From the NCBI GenBank assembly GCA_034006035.1, contig JAVETN010000005.1, positions 109,526 through 173,525 on the forward strand: a stretch of DNA of 64,000 nucleotides, read 5' to 3'. The notes under the pieces were generated by a model. That model saw only the letters and a program-made list of their open reading frames with translations. It searched no databases and was not told the DNA's origin. The number at the start of each line of letters is the position of its first letter. Within the stretch, counting starts at the first letter, position 1. The position numbers were made by a program, and so were the translations under genes. Positions 8,632 through 17,472 of this stretch are shown in pieces. The DNA comes from Desulforegulaceae bacterium (GTDB lineage: Bacteria > Desulfobacterota > Desulfobacteria > Desulfobacterales > JACKCP01).

Positions 8632-9803
8632 ATATCATATTTCCATGGTAACCCGTATTTGTTCAAATCTTCCATAAAAGGATCAGGATCCATTTGTTCC
8701 ATGTTAAATACTCCTTTTCCTCTCCATTTTTTTTCTAAAATCATTTTGGCTCCTATCATTGCAGGAACCCCTGTAGTATATGAAATTGCCTGGGATTCAA
8801 CTTCTTTGAAACACTCTTCGTGATCGCAGATATTGTAAATATAAACGGTTTTGTTTTTTCCGTCTTTTTTCCCTTTTATAAGACAGCCTATGCAGGTTTT
8901 ACCTTTTGTTGTTTTTCCAAGGCTTCCGGGATCTGGTAAAACAGCTTTTAAAAACTGCAATGGTACAATTTCAACTCCATTGTATTTTACAGGCTCAATT
9001 GAAGTCATTCCAACATTTTGCAAAACTTCAAGGTGGTTTAAATAATTATCTGAAAATGTCATCCAAAACCTTGCTTCTTTTATTGACGGAATATGTTTTA
9101 CAAGGGACTCAAGCTCTTCGTGATACATCAGGTATATTTTTTTCTCTCCTATGTTTCCAGGAAAATCAAAAGTTTTTGATTCTGAAAGAGGAGGGGTTTC
9201 AACCCAGTTACCGTCTTTATAAAATTTCCCTTTAGCAGTGACTTCTCTTATATTTATTTCAGGGTTGAAGTTTGTGGCAAAAGGATGGCCATGGTCTCCA
9301 GCGTTACAGTCAATTATATCAAGGATTTCAATTTCATCTAAAAGGTGTTTGTTTACATAAGCTGTAAAAACATTGGTAACTCCTGGATCAAATCCACTTC
9401 CAAGAAGAGCCATTATTCCTTTTTCCTTAAATCTTTCATGATAGTCCCATTGCCATTTATAGCAGAATTTTGCCTCATCCTTTGGCTCGTAGTTTGCTGT
9501 ATCAAGGTAGTCGGTTCCTGTTTCAAGGCAGGCGTCCATTATGGGAAGGTCCTGGTAGGGCAGGGCGACATTTATTACAAGTTCAGGCTTAAAAGATCTT
9601 ATCAGATCTGCAACCTGCTTTGAATCATCAGCGTCAACCTGGGCTGTTTTGATTGGAGTTTTTGTTTTTTTTGCAATTTCATCGCATTTAGACTTTGTTC
9701 TGCTGGCTAGACAAATATCAGAAAACACTTCGGGAAGCATTGCACATTTTTTTGCAACAACGTTTCCAACGCCTCCGGCACCGATTATAAGAACTTTTGA
9801 CAT
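8625..9803 (-). CDS. Carboxyspermidine dehydrogenase (saccharopine dehydrogenase family)
   Basis: Uses aspartate semialdehyde, putrescine and NADPH to make carboxyspermidine. The 392-residue protein begins with a Rossmann motif VLIIGAGGVGNVVAKK (residues 4-19) and has the long saccharopine dehydrogenase C-terminal domain. Alone it could be mistaken for a lysine-pathway saccharopine dehydrogenase. The overlapping nspC gene and flanking speA and speB make the polyamine role the better call. The ATG has AAGGAG nine bases upstream. A 108-bp gap separates it from speA, so a second promoter is possible. Confidence 0.9.
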   Translation of the reverse strand: MSKVLIIGAGGVGNVVAKKCAMLPEVFSDICLASRTKSKCDEIAKKTKTPIKTAQVDADDSKQVADLIRSFKPELVINVALPYQDLPIMDACLETGTDYLDTANYEPKDEAKFCYKWQWDYHERFKEKGIMALLGSGFDPGVTNVFTAYVNKHLLDEIEILDIIDCNAGDHGHPFATNFNPEINIREVTAKGKFYKDGNWVETPPLSESKTFDFPGNIGEKKIYLMYHEELESLVKHIPSIKEARFWMTFSDNYLNHLEVLQNVGMTSIEPVKYNGVEIVPLQFLKAVLPDPGSLGKTTKGKTCIGCLIKGKKDGKNKTVYIYNICDHEECFKEVESQAISYTTGVPAMIGAKMILEKKWRGKGVFNMEQMDPDPFMEDLNKYGLPWKYDIC

Positions 9804-9911
9804 TGAAGAGGTCTCCTTGTTTTAGATGAATTTAATCATTGTAAATTTCTTGAGTATAAATTGTATTAAAACTTAAAATTCAGGTTGTATTTTTAAGATG
9901 AATAAATTTAA

Positions 9912-11819
9912 TTAATATTCATAATATGTATAGCCTCTTAAACCTCTTTCATAGGCTTTTACAATATTAAATCTTTCCTTGACGCTGATTTGTCCAAGTT
10001 TAACTGACTCTTCAGCACTTTCTCTAAATCTTCCCAAAAGACTTTTTGAGTTATATCCAACTGTGGCTAGAACGCTTTGGACTGTATCCCCTTCGATTTC
10101 TTTGGTGAAATCATAGCTTCCATCCTCGTTTACTCTTATGCTTACAACATTGGTATCTCCAAAAAGATTGTGAAGATCCCCAAGGGTTTCCTGATAGGCG
10201 CCCACAAGGAAAACTCCAAGATAATAAGGTTTTGAAAAGTCCAGTTCATGGAGAAGAATGGATCTTTTTATTCCATGGATATCAATAAATTTATCAATTT
10301 TACCGTCACAATCACAGGTTATGTCTGCAACTGTGGCATATCTTTTGGGTTCTTCATCAAGTCTTTGAAGGGGCATTATGGGGAAAAGATGATCTATTGC
10401 CCATGAATCTGGAATTGATTGAAAGACTGAGAAATTTCCATAATAAATATCAGCCAGAGCAGAATCAAGATCTTGAAGTTCTTTTGGAATATGCTTAAGT
10501 TTTTTTGAATTTTTGACAATAGTTGAAATTATATGCCAAAAAATTGTTTCTCCAATGGCTCTTTCCCTTAGATTAATATCTCCGTGCTTGAATTTTATTC
10601 TTAGTTCGTCTCTATAATAAATTGCGTCGTTAAAGCACTCCTGGATATTTTTAAGTGAAATTGAATGCAAAACCTCAATAAGGTTGTCAATAACTTCAGG
10701 TTTGTTTTGATCAAGTTCATCAAGAAAAGGTTGAGGGTCAAAAGTTGTGGTGTCAAGAATGTTAAATAAAAGAACAGAGTAGTAGGCAACAGTTGCCCTT
10801 CCTGATTCTGTTATAATTATTGGATGCTCAACTCCTTTTTCATCCATTACATTCATCACACTTTCAATTATATCGGCACAATATTCCTCAATGGTATAGT
10901 TTCTGCTGTTTGAAAAGTTTGTATGGGAGCCGTCATAGTCAACTGCAAGACCTCCACCCAGGTCAAAATATTTCATATTTGCACCTTCATCAACCAGGCC
11001 TGTATAAATTCTGCAGGCTTCCATTACAGAATTTCTTATATCCCTGATATTGGGGATTTGGGATCCAAGATGATAGTGAAGAAGCTGAATTGTATCAAGC
11101 ATGTTTTCTTCTTTTAAAACATCTATTGTCTGGACCACCTGGCTTATATTCAGTCCAAATATGCTTCTGTCCCCTCCTGATTCTGTCCAATGTCCTCCGG
11201 CTTTTGAAGAAAGTTTTATTCTTACCCCTAAAAGAGGCTTTATTCCAAGTTCTTTGGAGCGTTTTATTATAATGTCAAGTTCGCCGGGCATTTCAATTAC
11301 AATAAAGCATTTAAATCCCATTTGTCTGGCGTAAAGGGCAAGATCAATAAATTCTTCATCTTTATAACCATTGCAGATAAGACAAGCTTCCTTTGACTTC
11401 ATATATGCAAGAGCTGCTATAAGCTCAGCTTTTGATCCAGCTTCAAGGCCGTGGTGATTTTCAATTCCAAAGTTTGTAATTTCTTTTAAAACCTGTTTTT
11501 GCTGGTTTACTTTTATTGGATAAACCCCTCTATAACAGCCTTTGTATCCAAGCTCGTCAATTGCTTTTTTAAAACTTTTGTGAAGATATTTGAGCTGGGC
11601 ATCAAGAATGTTTTGAATTCTTAAAAGCACAGGCATATCAAAACCTCTTTGGATTATTCCCTGAATAACTTCGGGAATACTGACTGCAACGCTTTTATCT
11701 TCAAGAGGAGTTATTACAACCTCACCCTTTGCGTTTATTCCAAAGTATTTTGCACCCCAATTGTCTATACCGAAAAGATCAGCAGACTTTTCTGTTGTCC
11801 ATCTTTCAAGTGTATTCAA
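9912..11819 (-). CDS. speA: Biosynthetic arginine decarboxylase
   Basis: PLP enzyme that converts arginine to agmatine and CO2, the first step of this spermidine route. About 635 residues, normal for SpeA. The PLP lysine lies in GVYPIKVNQQ (about residue 103 from the start used here), HYHLGSQIPN is the substrate/PLP loop, and FDLGGGLAVDYDG is the phosphate-binding glycine segment. A GTG at 11840 would extend the protein by seven residues but lacks a ribosome site. The TTG at 11819 has AAGGAG nine bases upstream and is preferred. The operon order follows the pathway except that speB is last. Confidence 0.93.
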   Translation of the reverse strand: MNTLERWTTEKSADLFGIDNWGAKYFGINAKGEVVITPLEDKSVAVSIPEVIQGIIQRGFDMPVLLRIQNILDAQLKYLHKSFKKAIDELGYKGCYRGVYPIKVNQQKQVLKEITNFGIENHHGLEAGSKAELIAALAYMKSKEACLICNGYKDEEFIDLALYARQMGFKCFIVIEMPGELDIIIKRSKELGIKPLLGVRIKLSSKAGGHWTESGGDRSIFGLNISQVVQTIDVLKEENMLDTIQLLHYHLGSQIPNIRDIRNSVMEACRIYTGLVDEGANMKYFDLGGGLAVDYDGSHTNFSNSRNYTIEEYCADIIESVMNVMDEKGVEHPIIITESGRATVAYYSVLLFNILDTTTFDPQPFLDELDQNKPEVIDNLIEVLHSISLKNIQECFNDAIYYRDELRIKFKHGDINLRERAIGETIFWHIISTIVKNSKKLKHIPKELQDLDSALADIYYGNFSVFQSIPDSWAIDHLFPIMPLQRLDEEPKRYATVADITCDCDGKIDKFIDIHGIKRSILLHELDFSKPYYLGVFLVGAYQETLGDLHNLFGDTNVVSIRVNEDGSYDFTKEIEGDTVQSVLATVGYNSKSLLGRFRESAEESVKLGQISVKERFNIVKAYERGLRGYTYYEY

Positions 11820-12020
11820 TTTGTTTTTCTCCTTCGGCACTGATTCATGCTGACAATTAATAAAAAACTGACTTTATTTTCAGTGAATTTAAGAATTAAT
11901 CTTCAAATATGCTAAAAGCTAAAATTTAGATTTTTATAATAAATAAAATAAAACTAGGATTTTATATAATTCTTACTTAATAAACTCTATTGGCAAATAA
12001 AAAGGGAAGTGTCAAAATAA

Positions 12021-12899
12021 TTAATCTTTATTTTTAAATAAATTTCCTAAATATTGAATAATAAAGTTTTTTGAGGTTAAAAATAAAATAGAAAAATAAA
12101 AAACTCCGGCAGTAAGAATTATTGCAGGCCCTCCTGGAAGGTCGTATTTAAAACTTATCCCTATTCCTGAAATTACAAAAAATGCTGATAAAACAATACT
12201 TAAAATACTCATTGAAAAGAAGTTTTTTGAAAGTCTTGATGCTGAAGCAGGGGGAAGGGTAAGCATTGCTATTATCATTATAATTCCCACTATTCTTATC
12301 ATGAGAACAATTGTAAGGGCAGTCATTATTAAAAGCATGAGATTGTAAATATCTGTTCTCACACCCCTTATTTTTAGAAATTCTTCATCAAAAGATGCTG
12401 CTATAAGTTTGTTTTGAAATAAAAATGCTGTAAAACAAATTAAAGATGAAAATAGAGCAATTACAATTAAATCAGTTTTTGTTACCATTAATATATTCCC
12501 GAAAAGATAGGACATAGGATCAATATATCCTGGAGTAAGAGCAATAAATATAATCCCTCCAGCCATTCCTGTTGCCCATACCGCACCAAGAAGAGAATCA
12601 AGCCTTTCCTTTGAATACTTTTCAGCAAACCAGATTAACACTGCTGAAAAAATTGAAGCTGCAACAGCTCCTGAATAGGGGGTAATCCAGGGGATATTGA
12701 ATTTTGCTGAAATAAAAAGGGCAAATCCTATCCCTCCAAGTACTGAATGTGAAATTGCACCTGCCATATAGCTTATTCTTTTTACCACAATATAGCTTCC
12801 TGTTATTCCAAAGGCAAAAGATGAAAAAATTCCTGCAAGAAGTGAATATTTTAAAAAAACAAGGGTTGGGTCACTAAAAACTTCTACCAGAAAATTCAT
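12021..12899 (-). CDS. Metal ABC transporter permease (ZnuB/MntB family)
   Basis: Inner-membrane permease of the ABC-3 family that imports zinc or manganese, with about eight membrane segments over 292 residues. Segments such as GAISHSVLGGIGFALF, DSLLGAVWATGMAGGI and ILMIRIVGIIMIIAMLTLPPA are family signatures. An ATG at 12923 is in frame, but the ATG at 12899 overlaps the ATPase stop codon (ATGA) and has AAAGGA eight bases upstream, so it is the likely start. No periplasmic metal-binding protein gene adjoins, so it must be encoded elsewhere. Confidence 0.87.
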   Translation of the reverse strand: MNFLVEVFSDPTLVFLKYSLLAGIFSSFAFGITGSYIVVKRISYMAGAISHSVLGGIGFALFISAKFNIPWITPYSGAVAASIFSAVLIWFAEKYSKERLDSLLGAVWATGMAGGIIFIALTPGYIDPMSYLFGNILMVTKTDLIVIALFSSLICFTAFLFQNKLIAASFDEEFLKIRGVRTDIYNLMLLIMTALTIVLMIRIVGIIMIIAMLTLPPASASRLSKNFFSMSILSIVLSAFFVISGIGISFKYDLPGGPAIILTAGVFYFSILFLTSKNFIIQYLGNLFKNKD

Positions 12900-13678
12900 C
12901 TTATATGTCCTTTGTCTGAACATCTATGGTCATGTCTTATGAGCTGAATTGAGGAAGAATTGTATGTTTCTTGAATTGTCTTGCCGGAAAGTTTGTTTGT
13001 AGGATGAATAACAAGGGTTTTGTTTATGCAAAATACTGAGGTTACAATTTCAGACACAAAGCCCATATCATGGGAAACCATTACTATTGTTTTATTCTTT
13101 TTTTCATTTAAATCTTTTAAAAGGGAAATAAAATTATCTTCTGTTTCATAGTCTACATTTGCAGTTGGCTCATCAAGGACAAGAATTTCAGGGTCTGAAA
13201 TAAGAGCTCTTGCAATGAGAACTCTTTGTTTTTGTCCACCTGAAAGAGCATAAAAAGGTTTTTCTATTAAATTTTCCATTTTTACCTTGGCAAGGGCTTT
13301 TTTGCATTTTATTTTATCGTTTTTTGAATACCAGCCAAAGATTGAGGTAAGGTTTTTTTTGCCCAAAATCCCCATTAAAACAACATTTTTAACTGAAATT
13401 GGAAAAGAATTGTCATAATGAACGCTTTGGGGCATATAGCCAATTTTTTCTCCGTTTTCTCCGGGAGATGAACCAAAAATTTCTATTTTTCCTTTATCAG
13501 GTTTTAAAATGCCTGAAATAAGTTTAAGTAAAGTGGTTTTTCCCCCTCCATTAGGTCCTACAATACATACAATTTCTTTTTTAAAAATTTCAAAATTAAT
13601 GTTTTCAAGTATTGGAGTTGAGTTGGGTAAATAGGAATAACTTACATCCTTAAATTTAATTATTTGATCTTTCTTCAT
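12896..13678 (-). CDS. znuC: Metal ABC transporter ATP-binding protein (ZnuC-like)
   Basis: Cytoplasmic ATPase that powers the adjacent ZnuB-type permease. The 260-residue protein has Walker A GPNGGGKTT (41-49), the Q-loop in GYMPQSVHY, signature ALSGGQKQRVLIARAL, Walker B ILVLDEPTANVD and the switch histidine in VMVSHDMG. The C-terminal tail ends with His- and Cys-containing RHDHRCSDKGHIR, which may bind metal; that is inference. First gene of a two-gene unit, with only 90 bp to the cyclase gene upstream. Zinc is the likely ion but manganese cannot be excluded. Confidence 0.88.
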   Translation of the reverse strand: MKKDQIIKFKDVSYSYLPNSTPILENINFEIFKKEIVCIVGPNGGGKTTLLKLISGILKPDKGKIEIFGSSPGENGEKIGYMPQSVHYDNSFPISVKNVVLMGILGKKNLTSIFGWYSKNDKIKCKKALAKVKMENLIEKPFYALSGGQKQRVLIARALISDPEILVLDEPTANVDYETEDNFISLLKDLNEKKNKTIVMVSHDMGFVSEIVTSVFCINKTLVIHPTNKLSGKTIQETYNSSSIQLIRHDHRCSDKGHIR

Positions 13679-13768
13679 TTTTTTACCTTAGTTGTTTGTA
13701 AAAACATTTTGTATAGTCTGAATTAAATGATTTTACTTTTGCCGTATGTAAAGGCAAGTTTTGCCAGG

Positions 13769-15964
13769 CTATTTTGTTTGAAACTCAAATACTCCATCCC
13801 AGGTGTTTAAGGGAGTATTTTTTAGTTTTTCTATTCTTTCAAGATATAGTTCATAAATAAAAAAACTGTCTTTGTGTTTTAATTTTTTTATAATTTCTTC
13901 TGCTTTAGTAAAATTGCCATTATGGTAATTTTTTAAAGCCAAATTAAAAGTTTTTACCTTATCTTCAGTTTCAGGGTCAAAGGGTAAAATAGAAATTGGT
14001 TCATAAATTTCAACTGGTTTGGTTTTTCCCTTAACCTTAACCCAATCTGTTTTTCTTGTAAGAATTTCATCTTTAACAAGATTGTTTGTATTTTCAGTAA
14101 TAAGAATATTTGCTGAATAAAATTTTGTAAGACCTTCAACCCTTGAGGCAAGATTTACATTGTCACCAATTGCAGTATAGTCAAACCTGTCATTACTTCC
14201 AAAATTACCTATTCTTGCTTCACCAGAATTTATTCCTATTCCAAGTTTTATAAATGGAAAGTTTTTCTTTTCCCATTCCTTGTTAAGTATTTCAACTCCT
14301 TTAAGTATTTTCATTGCTGAAACAACACTGTCCATTCCATGGTTTTCATTTTCAAGGGGAGCTCCCCAAAAAGCCATTACAGCATCTCCAATAAATTTGT
14401 CCACCACTCCTTTGTTGCTTTGTATTATTTCGCTTATTTTTGAAAAATACAGATTTAAAAGCTGACCCAATTCATGGGGGGCAAGCTTTTCAGATATTGT
14501 AGTAAAACTTCTTATATCTCCAAACATAATAGAAATTGTTTTAGTTTCTCCTGAAAGGGAAAGTTTGTCAGGATGTTTTATAAGTTGATTTACAATTTCT
14601 GGAGAAACATAATGTGAAAATGCAGTTTGAATGAATTTTTTTTCCTTTTCCCTGAAAAAATAATTGGAAATTATAACTGCCATGGAAAGGGTTCCAAGGG
14701 AAGAAACAGGAAAAGAAAATCCTGCTATTAAATTGTTTTTAAAGAGGAAAAAATAATTTAGAAGAAAAATTCCACAGATATTTATAATTGTAATAATTGC
14801 TGCTGAAATAGGCCCTGAAAAAAGAAGAAGAATTGTTGTAAAAATTCCCAAGGGTACCAAAATCATATAGGAAACAGCAGTTTCAGTAAATTTATCAAAA
14901 TTCATAAAATCTTTGTTTAAAAGATTGTCAATTATATTTGCATGGATTTCAACTCCTGGGCATGTTCCTGAAAAAGGAGTTGCTTTAAGATCAAGAAGTC
15001 CTGCTGCAGAAGTTCCTATAAGTACAATTTTATTTTTAAGATTTATATTGGGTTTGTCATTTAAAATATCTGAAGCTGAAAAATAATTATAAGAAAAGGG
15101 TTTTCCTTTGAAATTTATAAACATTTGGGCATCAATATCTGTTTTTATAAAGTCATTGCCTGAATATAATCCAAGAATTGCGTGTTTTGATCCTGATTTT
15201 TGGTTTGAGGGCTTGATAACAAATGAGTCAGAATCTTTGGAAAGCCTGTAAAGTTCAAGTGCTAGAGAAGGGTAGGGCAGGTTGTTGTACATTATAAAAA
15301 GAGGCACTTTTTTTACTGCCCCTGATGATTCAGGAAAAACATTTATAAATCCTTCTGTTACAGAAGTTGATAATTCAGGGATGTTTAATATAAGATTTTT
15401 TGCCTGATTTATATTGAGCTCACTGAATTTTACATTTTCTAAATCAATTTTTATTGATGCTGATGAAAAAGGGAAACCGTTGTTTCTATTGGTTTTTTTA
15501 AAATCAAACATATAACCCATTACAAGATTTGACTGGGCAATCTGGGCTCCAAGAATTTGGTCATAGTCTGGGAGATTGTTTTTGTTTAAATCTTTTATCT
15601 CAAACTTTTCAAGAATAGTTGCAGGTGAGGTTCTGTCTTTTTCAGGAAAAAAAATATCAAGGCCTATAACCTTGGCTTCTTTTGAATCTATTTTTTCTAT
15701 AAGACCGGCTAGGATATTTCTTGACCAGGGCCATTGGCCGATTTCTTTTAAGCTTTTTTCATCTAAATCAATAATTGCAATTTGTTTAGATGGGGGAAGC
15801 TCTCCTCTTATTCTGAACATTAGGTTGGTTATTTCAAAATCAAGGGTTTTAAATATGGAATTTGTTGTTGAGGCGTAAAAATGAAACACTAGAACAGATG
15901 AAATTATAACAACAATCCCTGCTAAAGCAGGGATTGATTTTTGAAAATTGATTTTACGGCTCAT
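13769..15964 (-). CDS. CHASE2-domain class III adenylate cyclase
   Basis: A 731-residue membrane signalling enzyme. Order: one N-terminal membrane segment (about 10-31), a periplasmic CHASE2 sensor (about 35-330), three membrane segments (about 358-435) and a cytoplasmic class III cyclase domain (about 470-650). The two metal aspartates are visible in MFGDIRSFT and KFIGDAVMAFWGAP. The lysine of DKFIGD and the aspartate of FDYTAIGDNVNLASR favour ATP over GTP, and the transition-state Asn and Arg are in NVNLASR, so it should be active. A short C-terminal helical tail follows. It starts 6 bp after the FecR-domain gene, in one operon with it and the TPR/barrel gene. Confidence 0.9.
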   Translation of the reverse strand: MSRKINFQKSIPALAGIVVIISSVLVFHFYASTTNSIFKTLDFEITNLMFRIRGELPPSKQIAIIDLDEKSLKEIGQWPWSRNILAGLIEKIDSKEAKVIGLDIFFPEKDRTSPATILEKFEIKDLNKNNLPDYDQILGAQIAQSNLVMGYMFDFKKTNRNNGFPFSSASIKIDLENVKFSELNINQAKNLILNIPELSTSVTEGFINVFPESSGAVKKVPLFIMYNNLPYPSLALELYRLSKDSDSFVIKPSNQKSGSKHAILGLYSGNDFIKTDIDAQMFINFKGKPFSYNYFSASDILNDKPNINLKNKIVLIGTSAAGLLDLKATPFSGTCPGVEIHANIIDNLLNKDFMNFDKFTETAVSYMILVPLGIFTTILLLFSGPISAAIITIINICGIFLLNYFFLFKNNLIAGFSFPVSSLGTLSMAVIISNYFFREKEKKFIQTAFSHYVSPEIVNQLIKHPDKLSLSGETKTISIMFGDIRSFTTISEKLAPHELGQLLNLYFSKISEIIQSNKGVVDKFIGDAVMAFWGAPLENENHGMDSVVSAMKILKGVEILNKEWEKKNFPFIKLGIGINSGEARIGNFGSNDRFDYTAIGDNVNLASRVEGLTKFYSANILITENTNNLVKDEILTRKTDWVKVKGKTKPVEIYEPISILPFDPETEDKVKTFNLALKNYHNGNFTKAEEIIKKLKHKDSFFIYELYLERIEKLKNTPLNTWDGVFEFQTK

Positions 15965-15970
15965 TTATGC

Positions 15971-17458
15971 TTATCTTTTTCCTTGGAAAGTACCGATGTA
16001 TCTGCCCGTACTGTGTTCAGCATTAAAATTACCTCCCACTGCTTCTGCATTGGGACCAAAGAAACTGCCGTTTAGGTTCCCATGGAAAGAATTGTTAGAA
16101 GAGGTGTCAAGGATTTCGCTTGCATTTATTCTTGATTCTTTAATTTGTCCTTCATACTTAAAAGTCAAGTCATTTGTAGGTTTTATTTCAGCCTTGATCT
16201 CAAGAGTGTCTGGATAAACATCCATTGAAAACCTTCCGTTTCGCAAATCTTTTTTTTCATTGAAGTTTTTAATTAAAATTGTATTTGTAGTGCCTTCATA
16301 ATTAAGAGTTGTACCCTTGTTTTTAAGCTCACCCATTACAGTTTCAATATTTTCTGTAGGCTGGCCAGCTATGAAAAAACCTTTAGCAGGATTGGGCGTG
16401 TGGGTTTCTTCTCCGTAACCTTCATGATTATACGAAGCTTTCCAATTACCCCAGGTGAGATATTCATTTTTACCCTCAAAATTAAACTTTGTGTCTGTTA
16501 TTGAAGGATTATCTATGTTTCCAGAAATTGTATTGTTTTTTTCATCAAAATCAATTGATAATTCTTCTGCAACTTCTTCGAAATAAACTTCATTGTCCAT
16601 TTGACTTTCAATTATACCAGCAACAAATCCATTTAATTTTTTTATTTCGCCTGGTTGTTCTTCAATAAATTTATCAGCTGTATTTTTTTGATTTTTATCC
16701 GAAGCAATTTCTGTAAAGCCAATTTGATTTGGCTGGGAAACTAAATTTCTGTCGTCTATAGCTAATTGGGGGGTTTTAGTTTCTATTGGTTGATAAATAT
16801 CAAGGCTTTGTTTGCTTAAGGGAGCAGTAATTTCTGAAGCCTCAGCAGTGTATTTAAACTCAGCTATTTCTTTTTCTGTAAATTTTCTTGGAGTTTCAAT
16901 TTGTTTTGTATCACCTGAAATATTTGTTCCAAAACCAGGTTTTACAAGAGCTGTACTTCCAAAGGAAGTTGTGATGTCAATTCCTTTTCCACCAAGAAAA
17001 ACAATATTTAAATTGTTTTTCTCAACTTTGAAAGCAAAGATTGACCCTCTGATTCCAATGCTTGCAACAGGGGTTTTGATTTTAAAATTTTTAGGAGCTG
17101 TATTTACAATTTTACCACCCATTATATGGAAAAGACCTTCTTTTGCTTCTGCTTCAAATCTTTGCTCATCATTTTCCCATTTAAAGTTTTTTACAATCAT
17201 AATACTTTCAGGTCCCATACTTGCAATTGTTTCATCCTTAAAAAGTATTTGAAGCCTTGAGTTTTTTTCTGTTTCAACCCTATCATTTAAAAAAATTTCA
17301 CTATTTATTGTGAGCTGGTTTGAAGCTTGATTGTTAAAAGAAACAGCTTTCCCTCTTAAAGCTGCAATTTTCCCAACAGAGGCATAAACATTGGAAAAAA
17401 GAGGCATTATCAGAATAAATAAAATTAGACTTTTTATAAAAACAATTGATTTTCTCAT
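15971..17458 (-). CDS. FecR-domain secreted protein
   Basis: A 495-residue protein with a signal peptide (IKSLILFILIMPLFSNVYA, about residues 8-26). A FecR domain follows at about 45-160, including the sequence RLQILFKDETIASMGPES and KTPVASIGIRGSIFAFKV. The C-terminal third carries a transferrin-binding-protein-B-like beta-barrel segment, suggested by the GSFFGPNAEAVGGNF motif near residue 470; this resembles the GxFxGPxAxExGG pattern. It is probably periplasmic or outer-membrane associated. It sits between the barrel protein and the cyclase genes and may pass an envelope signal to the CHASE2 sensor (inference). Confidence 0.82.
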   Translation of the reverse strand: MRKSIVFIKSLILFILIMPLFSNVYASVGKIAALRGKAVSFNNQASNQLTINSEIFLNDRVETEKNSRLQILFKDETIASMGPESIMIVKNFKWENDEQRFEAEAKEGLFHIMGGKIVNTAPKNFKIKTPVASIGIRGSIFAFKVEKNNLNIVFLGGKGIDITTSFGSTALVKPGFGTNISGDTKQIETPRKFTEKEIAEFKYTAEASEITAPLSKQSLDIYQPIETKTPQLAIDDRNLVSQPNQIGFTEIASDKNQKNTADKFIEEQPGEIKKLNGFVAGIIESQMDNEVYFEEVAEELSIDFDEKNNTISGNIDNPSITDTKFNFEGKNEYLTWGNWKASYNHEGYGEETHTPNPAKGFFIAGQPTENIETVMGELKNKGTTLNYEGTTNTILIKNFNEKKDLRNGRFSMDVYPDTLEIKAEIKPTNDLTFKYEGQIKESRINASEILDTSSNNSFHGNLNGSFFGPNAEAVGGNFNAEHSTGRYIGTFQGKR

Positions 17459-17472
17459 TTTTCAGCCCTCAT

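Noticed and set aside
10601..11334. Several open frames of 60-77 codons inside speA on either strand
   Set aside because: They are antisense or alternative-frame shadows of a well-conserved enzyme and have no ribosome sites.
16812..17252. 146-codon frame antisense to the FecR-domain gene
   Set aside because: Shadow of the real gene; no ribosome site and no homologous pattern.
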